Positions 51,332 through 57,876 of a stretch of DNA of 64,000 nt are shown piece by piece. The position numbers were made by a program, and so were the translations under genes. This DNA is from DATARH01 sp963778385. GTDB lineage: Bacteria > Pseudomonadota > Alphaproteobacteria > ATCC43930 > CGMCC-115725. The notes under the pieces were generated by a model, which was given only the letters and a program-made list of their open reading frames with translations, searched no databases and was not told the origin of the DNA. How positions within the stretch are numbered: position 1 is the stretch's first letter; every line of letters begins with the position of its first letter. Location of the stretch: NCBI GenBank assembly GCA_963778385.1, contig CAVZUA010000035.1, positions 244,132 through 308,131 on the forward strand, given 5' to 3'.

Positions 51332-51976
51332 AAGGCGGCTAGCTGAGGACTTACGGCAGGTCCCCTGAGCGCCGATAGATGGTGTTGCTCGCGTCAAACC
51401 ACCGTAGGGTTGGACGCCCACTCGGGGGCAACTAACTGCACATACGCTGGATGGCGGAGGCCGGCGCTGGCCTCTTGGAACGCCAGCGCCGGTTCCGTTA
51501 TCTAGCTGGCCGTGCCGTGCAGCACAGTGACGGTGTAGAAGTCCAGCTGTCCATGCGTCACGCTCTCTATTGTCCCCGATAGCGGTTCGAGCACATTCAC
51601 GCTCTTTCTGCCGCGCGTGAACCTGCCAGACCCGCCGGCCTTGCCCGTTGCGGTGCCGGTTACCACTGAGGGCGTCACAGCGAACCATCATACCTCGATC
51701 GCCCCGCAGACCCTGCAATCAAAATGACGCGGGCCCTCTTGCGCGACAGTCACAACGCGACGATCATGCCTGCGCCGCGACACCGGGCTTCTCACCCAGA
51801 TTGCCGCTGCCTTCTCATCCAGATTGTCGCGCTACACTCGGTCGCCGGTCCGCACATGCATTTTCAGCACGGTACGGTGATCCGCGATTTCTCGGGCACC
51901 CAGATCACTGTAAACGAAGTGCCGGCCCTCGGGACGCTGGCGAGCGATCGGCTGCAGCTTGCAGCGAATGCCGATC
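51332..51976. other. Inverted segment, downstream DNA of the split gene
   Basis: Part of a 1130-base inversion; in the original order it would lie downstream of the substrate-binding-protein gene. No gene recognised. Confidence 0.4.
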
Positions 51977-52461
51977 TCAGAACCGATCAGGAGCAGCTAG
52001 CAGACCTATACGGTCGGAAGGCAACGGCAGAGTTTGCTGGGAATCAGAGAGATCAATGTCTGTTCTTATGTCCTCGAATGGCGCCGAATAGGGGAAGCCG
52101 GCGATCCGGCCGAACGACAACTCACCGACACGCGGGCCGACACCGCTGAGGAACGCGAGCTGCCAGATAGGAGCAAAAATTGCCTTTTCGTGCACCAACT
52201 GCTGCATCTTGGCGAGAATCGCGGCGCGCTTCTCAGGGTCGAGTTCTATAGCTTGTTGCGGGAATAGCTCGTCGATGTCGGGATAGCTTCCGTAGACGTT
52301 AGGGCCCCCGGCAACAACGAAGGAGGCAAGGCGCGTCGCGGCATTCCCGAATGCGCCGCTAGCGGCGCGCAGGATGCCAGTCTTGTACTGCTTGCCCGCA
52401 AACGCCGCGGCAAAACCGGCGCGCTCGAGACGCGGCGCGACGATCGGGAGGCCGTCTTGAA
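51977..52461 (-). pseudogene. Substrate-binding protein, 3' part in inverted orientation
   Basis: The minus-strand frame reads IVAPRLERAGFAAAFAGKQY, RAASGAFGNAATRLASFVVA, VYGSYPDIDELFPQQAIELD and MQQLVHEKAIFAPIWQLAFL, the C-terminal lobe of SBP_bac_5 proteins. Homology begins right at the left end of the IS21 element (52462). It has no start and lacks the N-terminal lobe, which lies at 50165-51331 on the other strand. Confidence 0.85.
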
Positions 52462-52477
52462 TGTCGCTGGACCGACT

Positions 52478-53251
52478 TCAGCCTGTTCCACGTTTGCGTT
52501 CGAGGGCGGTTCGGCGGCGATAGCTCTCGACGTTCATCTCGAAGATCGTCGCGTGATGGACGAGGCGATCGACGACGGCGAGGGTCATTGCCTGGTCTGG
52601 GAAGATCTTGCCCCATTGGCCGAACGGCTGGTTGGCGGTGACCAGCAGGGATCGCCGCTCGTATCGGGCGCCGATGAGTTCGAACAAGACGCTGGTTTCG
52701 GCCTGATCCTTGGTGACGTAGGCAAGATCGTCGAGGATCAGCAGGTGGTACTTGTCGAGTTTGGCGATGGCGGCTTCGAGGGTGAGTTCGCGTCGGGCGA
52801 TTTGGAGCCGCTGGACGAGATCGGTGGTTCGGGTGAACAGGACGCGCCAGCCTGCTTCGACGAGGGCGAGGCCGAGAGCTGCCGCCAAGTGGCTCTTTCC
52901 GGCGCCGGGCGGGCCGAACAGGATTAGATTGGCGCCCCTGCCCAACCAGGCATCGCCGGCGGCGAGCGCCATGACCTGGGCCTTGCTGACCACCGGGACG
53001 GCCTCGAAGTCGAAGGTGTCGATGGTCTTGCCGGGCGGCAACTTGGCTTCGGCGAGATGGCGTTCGATGCGGCGTCGGCTGCGCTCGGCCATCTCGTGCT
53101 CGGCCAAGAGCGCAAGGAAGCGTGCGGCCGGCCACCCCTCCTTGTCGGCCTGGGCGGCGAGATCGGGCCAGACCAGCTTGACCGCGGGCAGCCGCAGCTC
53201 GGCGAGGAGCAGCGCGAGGCGGGCGGCGTCGACGGGATCGGTCGTCTTCAT
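52478..53251 (-). CDS. istB: IS21 helper ATPase IstB
   Basis: 257-residue AAA+ ATPase that assists IstA in target capture. LILFGPPGAGKSHLAAALGL is Walker A, YHLLILDDLAYVTKDQAETS Walker B, LLVTANQPFGQWGKIFPDQA the sensor region, ending VVDRLVHHATIFEMNVESYR. It starts ATG 53251, overlapping the istA stop (ATGA), so translation is coupled. Intact. Confidence 0.95.
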   Translation of the reverse strand: MKTTDPVDAARLALLLAELRLPAVKLVWPDLAAQADKEGWPAARFLALLAEHEMAERSRRRIERHLAEAKLPPGKTIDTFDFEAVPVVSKAQVMALAAGDAWLGRGANLILFGPPGAGKSHLAAALGLALVEAGWRVLFTRTTDLVQRLQIARRELTLEAAIAKLDKYHLLILDDLAYVTKDQAETSVLFELIGARYERRSLLVTANQPFGQWGKIFPDQAMTLAVVDRLVHHATIFEMNVESYRRRTALERKRGTG

Positions 53252-54774
53252 GCCGCACCCCCGGCCCGGACGGTGCCGAGTTCGTCGTAAAGATGCAGCG
53301 GCACCAGCTCGACAGTGATGTCGGGAATGGCGGCGGGATTGGGCGCGAAGCGCCGGCCGAGGCAATCGAGATCGGGCAATCTGCCGGCATCGAGCTCGGC
53401 CTCGATGGCTTGAGCGAGTTCGGCCTCGCAAGCACGATCATGGGCCAGCGCCAGCAGCCCGACCATGGTGCGGCACGCCCGCTTCTCGCCGTCGCCTGCC
53501 AGCATTGCCTCGAAGGCGCGCTGATAAGCGTGGCGCGGGAAGAGCTGCTCGCGATAGACCAGGTTGAGCAAAGCCATGGGCTTTCGGCGCAGGGCGTGGA
53601 TGACGTGGCGGTAATCGACGACATGGCCATGCTTGCGGTCGGCGTGCGGGCGGCCGCGGCGCAGGGTCATCAATGCGGTCGCGCCGAGGAAGCATTCGAG
53701 CCGGTCGTCGTAGAGGCGTACCCGGAGCCGGTGACTGATCAGGCGCGAGGGCACCGAATAGAACACCCGCTTGAGAATGAACCCGCTGGTCGAGGTGACG
53801 GTGACGATTGTCTCCTCGTAATCGGTTGTCCGGCGCGCCGGCAGCGATTGCAGGGCGTGGCGCTCGAGATCGAGCCGCTTGGCGTTGCGCGCATTGCGCC
53901 GGCCGACGATCTCGTCGACGAAGCGGCGGTATGCGTCGAGCGTGTCGAACTCGCGCGAGCCGCGCAGCAGCAGCGCATCTTCGAGCGCCTGCTTGAGATG
54001 GCCGTGTGGGCTTTCGATCGAACCGTTCTCGTGCGCCACGCCGCGATTGTTGCGGGTCGGCTCCATGCCGTAATGCAGGCACAGCGCTTCGTAGCGGCGC
54101 GTCTGATCCTCCTGCGCATCACGATCGAGGTTGCGGAAGGCGGCCGACAGGCTGTCGCTGCGATGCTGCAGCGGCGCGCGGCCGAGCGCCCACAGCGCAT
54201 TCTGTAATCCTTCGGCCAGCGCTACGAAGCTCTCCCCGCCGAGCACGACATGGGCGTGTTCCCAGCCCGAGAAAGCCAGGCGGAAGTGATAGAGCCGATG
54301 ATCGAGCGGCACATCGGCGATACAGACGCGGTGATCGTGCATATCGGTGAAATCGGACAGACCGAGCCGCCCCGGCGGATGCTCCTGCCGGAAGATGACG
54401 TCCTGCTCGGCGCCGTTGAGCGCCCGCCACGTGCGGATGCGCCGCTCCAGGGTACGCCGAATGCCGGGGCCGATCTCGGGATGGCGCCGCCGGACCTCGT
54501 CGAAAATGGCGATCGGCCGCAGGCCCGGGGTGCTCTTGAGCAACGGCACCACCTCGCCGTACCAAACAGCGCCAAGCGGATCGCGCCGTCGACGCTCGCG
54601 CGGCGCTTTCTTCTGCGACGGGAGCCGATGATCCTCCTCGATGCGGTAGGCGGTGGCGGTGCTGAACCCGGCCTTGGCCGCGGCGATGACCGGCGGCTCG
54701 GTGTGACGGAAACTCATGTATAGCCTCATCTGGCAATCGGTGATGTGGCGGCCGGGCAAGGGGCGGTTCCTCAT
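53248..54774 (-). CDS. istA: IS21 transposase IstA
   Basis: 508 residues. An N-terminal HTH (VIAAAKAGFSTATAYRIEED), then a DDE core: GLSDFTDMHDHRVCI (first D), LQHRSDSLSAAFRNL (second D region), NNRGVAHENGSIESPHGHLK (catalytic E). The C-terminal barrel has VFYSVPSRLISHRLRVRLYD. First gene of the istAB pair. The start could be as late as MRLYMSFRHTEPP; GTG/ATG choice at 54774 is tentative. Appears intact, so the element may be active. Confidence 0.93.
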   Translation of the reverse strand: MRNRPLPGRHITDCQMRLYMSFRHTEPPVIAAAKAGFSTATAYRIEEDHRLPSQKKAPRERRRRDPLGAVWYGEVVPLLKSTPGLRPIAIFDEVRRRHPEIGPGIRRTLERRIRTWRALNGAEQDVIFRQEHPPGRLGLSDFTDMHDHRVCIADVPLDHRLYHFRLAFSGWEHAHVVLGGESFVALAEGLQNALWALGRAPLQHRSDSLSAAFRNLDRDAQEDQTRRYEALCLHYGMEPTRNNRGVAHENGSIESPHGHLKQALEDALLLRGSREFDTLDAYRRFVDEIVGRRNARNAKRLDLERHALQSLPARRTTDYEETIVTVTSTSGFILKRVFYSVPSRLISHRLRVRLYDDRLECFLGATALMTLRRGRPHADRKHGHVVDYRHVIHALRRKPMALLNLVYREQLFPRHAYQRAFEAMLAGDGEKRACRTMVGLLALAHDRACEAELAQAIEAELDAGRLPDLDCLGRRFAPNPAAIPDITVELVPLHLYDELGTVRAGGAA

Positions 54775-54924
54775 CGCATGAAGAACCCGCTTCCTATCCG
54801 GCCGGTCGCGACCGCCAGCAAACGCGCCCCCTCCGGGGGCACGCCGTTCGCCGGATTCGCAACGTCACTCGGGCTACGCCCTCCTGACGTCACCAATCCG
54901 GCGACACTTTCTCATCCTGGTTGA

Positions 54925-55101
54925 CGTGCGATTCTCACTCTGTTTGCCGCGCCGCAGTCGCTGCTTCCGCTGCTTGCCTGCTCGTGCCTGCTGCCGCTGA
55001 CGCTGCCTGACGTTCTTGTCGGCGTTACCGTCTTCCTGATCGGCGAGATCTTACTATCCCGGATGCTTTACCGCCTCGGCGTCCGCGACCGACCTTACTA
55101 G
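54925..55101 (+). pseudogene. CDP-archaeol-synthase-like (DUF46) C-terminal fragment
   Basis: The open frame reads LFAAPQSLLPLLACSCLLPL, VGVTVFLIGEILLSRMLYRL, GVRDRPY and stops at TAG 55099. This resembles the last membrane segments of CarS/DUF46-like lipid cytidylyltransferases (..LLYRLGIR.RPY). Everything upstream is replaced by the IS21 right end. The stop overlaps that of the convergent phosphoesterase gene. Non-functional. Confidence 0.55.
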
Positions 55102-56042
55102 GCGTGGTTCGTCTCCAGCCGGTGCAGGGTAATCGTCGGCGGGCAGTTGAACCGAACCGGAACTACGCACGACCCGGCACCAACGGAAGTGTAACCGGCC
55201 ATCTCATGATATCGCCACGCCCCTGACCCCAGACGGCGCGGCAAAGCGGAGTCGAGGGTTATCGGGATAGATCCCGGCAAGCAAATCTGCCCACCGTGAG
55301 TGTGGCCGCTGAGCAGCAAATTGAAGCCTGCATGAGCGGCCTGTCGATAAACCTCAGGCGTGTGCGACAGCAGGATCGAAAACCCGTCTTCGGGGATCTG
55401 AGACGCGGATTTTTCAATATTATCGACGCGGTGGTAATGTGCATCGTCGATCCCTGCGAGATGAATCAACTCATCACCGCGCGTAATCGGGTCGCTCTCG
55501 TTGAGCAGCATTCGGATCTCCATCGCCTCTAGCCCGCGAACCATCTGGATCGTGTCGTGGTTGCCCAATACCCCGTAAATCGGTCTGGTGATGTGAGAGC
55601 GCACTTGGGCGACCCCCGCAAGGGCGGCGTCGAAGGGACCAAATGTCTTTGCGCGATAGTCCCCGGTCAGAACGCAGATGTCATAGGTCAACTCCGGGAG
55701 CAGCTTAATGACCCGGTTCATCGCGCCGTCGCTTATCTCGACGTGCATGTCGCTGATGTGGAGGATGGTAAAGCCGTCGAACGCTCCTGGTAGCTTGGAC
55801 GAGCGAACGATATTTGACCGAACTTCGACGCGTTCGGCGTTTCTTCGTCCGCGGCTATAGAGGCCGACGAGGCGTAACGAATTGCGAATTAGCCAAGGGG
55901 ACTGCCGCCAGTTTTCGATGTGGAAAAAGTTCAGCCCACCCCCGAACACACGAGCTTCGTGGTCGCGCTCTATTCCCAGGCGTTGCCTCGCGTGGACACG
56001 CCCCATTCGGCGTTCCAGGTATTCGACTTCCCCGTTATCCAT
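55098..56042 (-). CDS. Metallophosphoesterase (YkuE-like)
   Basis: Calcineurin-fold phosphoesterase of 314 residues. ILHISDMHVEISDGAMNRVI (D-x-H), ICVLTGDYRAKTFGPFDAAL (GD), GVLGNHDTIQMVRGLEAMEI (GNHD), ILLSHTPEVYRQAAH (H) and LLLSGHTHGGQICLPGSIPI (GHTH) supply the two-metal site. An N-terminal extension of about 85 residues has no clear signal or membrane helix. ATG 56042 is uncertain; an internal ATG at residue 13 is possible. Role may be lipid or nucleotide phosphoester hydrolysis. Faces the broken DUF46 gene. Confidence 0.9.
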   Translation of the reverse strand: MDNGEVEYLERRMGRVHARQRLGIERDHEARVFGGGLNFFHIENWRQSPWLIRNSLRLVGLYSRGRRNAERVEVRSNIVRSSKLPGAFDGFTILHISDMHVEISDGAMNRVIKLLPELTYDICVLTGDYRAKTFGPFDAALAGVAQVRSHITRPIYGVLGNHDTIQMVRGLEAMEIRMLLNESDPITRGDELIHLAGIDDAHYHRVDNIEKSASQIPEDGFSILLSHTPEVYRQAAHAGFNLLLSGHTHGGQICLPGSIPITLDSALPRRLGSGAWRYHEMAGYTSVGAGSCVVPVRFNCPPTITLHRLETNHA

Positions 56043-56285
56043 AGTCGATCAACGCCTTTGCCCCCAACGCGCCGACATGTAGCATAACGACGGTAGCGGT
56101 TGGTTTAATCGTCCCTCGGGCTTCGCCCGATCGGCTAGGAGGAACAGAGGTCAGCTTCTAGGGTTCCCCGTGCCCGAGGGGAACGCAGATCAGCTTTTTG
56201 GGAATTCGTCGCGGCCCGGTGTACCTACGAGATGCTGAGACGAACAGGCCGAAAGCGAGTTCAGTCGGGGATTCAACTGACCTAA

Positions 56286-57095
56286 TTAAGGAGGCACAAT
56301 TCCTCGACATGCCCATGCGACACACGCGAAAGACCGTAGGCCATCAGGCTTGTGGGCAAGATACGCACGTCGCACATGGTCCGTGAGCGCTGCACGGGTG
56401 GGTCCTGACAAGCTGGCGACAAGCTGTCCTGGTGGTCCCTCACCTTGGGTGAATGGCGTCCAGTAGTCGTCGAAGCAGGCAAACTCCATACGGATTGGAA
56501 GACTGGTCTGCTCGACCTCAAGGAGACCAAGCTCGCGCCAAAGCGCCGCCATCTCGTTGGGCGCAGTCAATGGCCTCAATAAGTGCTTCCTCTCGACAGT
56601 TGGATCAAGCACCGCAGCGATATCAAAAACCAATCGGACATGAGGCTGACCGCCAAAGCTGTCCCACACCGCCGCCGTGACCGCGCCCCCGGGCCGCACG
56701 ACACGCCGCATTTCAGCGACTGCACGGGGCGCATCGGGGATGAATTGCAGCACCAGCATCGAGAAAGCCCGATCGAAAGAGTTAGCCTCGAACGGCAGGA
56801 GGCGAGCATCGGCTGATTGGAAGCTGAGCCGAGGATCGGTGTTGCGGGCACGCGCGAACTCCACATAGGGTTCGGTCAAATCGACTCCGATAACGGCCCC
56901 GACATTCGCGATCTGTGCCAGGGCGAATGTCAGGCTGCCGGTTCCACAACCCACGTCGAGAACGCGGTCGCCGTCCGAAAGCCCACCAAATCGAATGAGC
57001 GGTGGGGCAAGGCGACGACTCCACCTTCCCATGACCTGTTCATAGGCCTCGGCGTTCTGGAAGCCTGCCGCCGCGGCTGTGTTGGTATCGGGCAT
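56286..57095 (-). CDS. SAM-dependent class I methyltransferase
   Basis: 269 residues. DRVLDVGCGTGSLTFALAQI is the SAM loop, VIGVDLTEPYVEFARARNTD the acidic strand, ADARLLPFEANSFDRAFSML and EMRRVVRPGGAVTAAVWDS complete the fold. ATG 57095 (MPDTNTAAAAGF) has AGGAATTGGCG upstream. Substrate unknown. It is transcribed away from the helicase/RNA module and may share a divergent control region with it. Confidence 0.92.
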   Translation of the reverse strand: MPDTNTAAAAGFQNAEAYEQVMGRWSRRLAPPLIRFGGLSDGDRVLDVGCGTGSLTFALAQIANVGAVIGVDLTEPYVEFARARNTDPRLSFQSADARLLPFEANSFDRAFSMLVLQFIPDAPRAVAEMRRVVRPGGAVTAAVWDSFGGQPHVRLVFDIAAVLDPTVERKHLLRPLTAPNEMAALWRELGLLEVEQTSLPIRMEFACFDDYWTPFTQGEGPPGQLVASLSGPTRAALTDHVRRAYLAHKPDGLRSFACVAWACRGIVPP

Positions 57096-57339
57096 CGCCA
57101 ATTCCTATGTCGGTGTTGCCGACGATAGCACGCAATCTTGATTGTCCATGTCGGATGGTGATCCTCGCTTCAATATCGGTCCCGCACGACGGTCGGTGTG
57201 CTGCCGACCGCTCTCCACGGCCCGTTTTGCAAAACAACGGTGCGGTAAACAAGATCTTCGGTGCAATTGGTTGCCCCTGGAACACTCCCGTTTGCACGGA
57301 AGCACCGGTTTTTCCCCCGTGCACCGACACTGACCCAAC

Positions 57340-57570
57340 TGTCACCTAGTGCGACAGAACGTCGCGATTTTCGCCATATTTTGTAACCCCAAGACAGTAC
57401 GAAAAGTACCTTTTCAAAAAGTTACAGTAGCTCAACGCCAAGAACCCATTGAAATTCCACAATAGCGTTTCAACTGGGTCATCCGCGAAGTACCTTTTTG
57501 TTTCCTGTACGTGGCGTTATTGAAATTATCGCCCGACTCGCAAACGTTTATGCTTTGATCGGCCATATTT
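57340..57570. other. AT-rich leader with AAGTACCTTTT repeats (first copy)
   Basis: Notably lower GC than the rest of the window. AAAAGTACCTTTT (57402-57414) and AAGTACCTTTTT (57488-57499) recur, with the flank CGATTTTCGCCAT and the CTGTCACCT start also found, in similar order, at 63544-63756. Such strings resemble a replication origin's melting and binding region, but this is inference. Confidence 0.5.
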
Positions 57571-57747
57571 TGACTCGACTCTTCTCGAAACCCGTGATTT
57601 TGTGCTGTCGAGACAGCGCCGCTTGCTAAGGCGGTAGCGATGCGCAACGCCCGATTTCGAGGTTCTCCTTCGCAAACCGACGTTGCGTGACAACGCAACA
57701 CCCGCAGCGCGTCGCCGGGGCTTAGCAGCCGGGGCGCGAAGGAGGAC
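57571..57747 (+). ncRNA. Candidate structured RNA, copy A
   Basis: A 5' block TGACTCGACTCTTCTCGAAA is followed by hairpin GCTGTC-GA-GACAGC (57604-57617), hairpin GCCGCTT-GCTA-AGGCGGT (57618-57635), and an outer stem GTTCTCCTTCGC (57662-57673) with GCGAAGGAGGAC (57736-57747) enclosing GTTGCGT-GACA-ACGCAAC (57682-57699) and CCCG/CGGG (57701-57719). All are repeated with compensating base changes at 63757-63959. GGGCTTAGC is near-identical in both. No protein is encoded. It matches no RNA family I know. A hairpin GTCATT-ccaca-AATGAC (57761-57777) follows. The strand is assumed plus because the downstream gene runs that way; inverted repeats cannot tell. Confidence 0.65.
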
Positions 57748-57796
57748 ACCCGTGCCCGATGTCATTCCACAAATGACCCCGACCGATAACAGCCGC

Positions 57797-57836
57797 TGTC
57801 ACAAAACCAGTGTTAGCTATGACAGGTTGTGTGACA
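57797..57836. repeat. Inverted-repeat box, copy 1
   Basis: TGTCACA (57797-57803) and TGTGACA (57830-57836) are the ends of an imperfect palindrome around ACAAAACCAGTGTTAGCTAT. 30 of the 36 bases of 57801-57836 match copy 2 at 59893-59928. It lies 41 bases before the helicase ATG. A likely operator or protein-binding site. Confidence 0.65.
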
Positions 57837-57855
57837 TCGGCAGGCGACCCGCCGT

Positions 57856-57872
57856 GTCACCGGCCCGGTGAC
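57856..57872 (+). promoter_or_regulatory. Perfect palindrome over the helicase start
   Basis: GTCACCGG-C-CCGGTGAC is an 8-base perfect stem. It includes a possible GTG start (57868) and ends 4 bases before ATG 57877, so folding in mRNA would hide the initiation site. Confidence 0.5.
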
Positions 57873-57876
57873 GGCG

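Larger units (their letters stand above)
52462..54906 (-). mobile_element. IS21-family insertion sequence, complete
   Basis: Ends were located by inverted repeats: TGTCGCTGGACCGACTTCAG at 52462 and, read inward from 54906 on the other strand, TGTCGCCGGATTGGTGACGT. 2445 bases contain istA and istB overlapping by 4. The flanking bases (CTTGAA on the left, CTTTCT on the right) show no target duplication, and the two sides are parts of unrelated genes, so one or both junctions have been rearranged. Near the right end CCGGATT..ACGTCA and TGACGT..AATCCGG form an extra inverted pair. Confidence 0.85.

Noticed and set aside
52478..54906. Target-site duplication for the IS21 element
   Set aside because: The 8 bases on each side do not match; the flanking genes differ, so no duplication can be claimed.
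57571..57747. Copy A as 6S, SRP, RNase P or tmRNA
   Set aside because: None of the signature motifs of those RNAs (such as the SRP GGAA loop region or the RNase P GAGGAAAGTC) is present.
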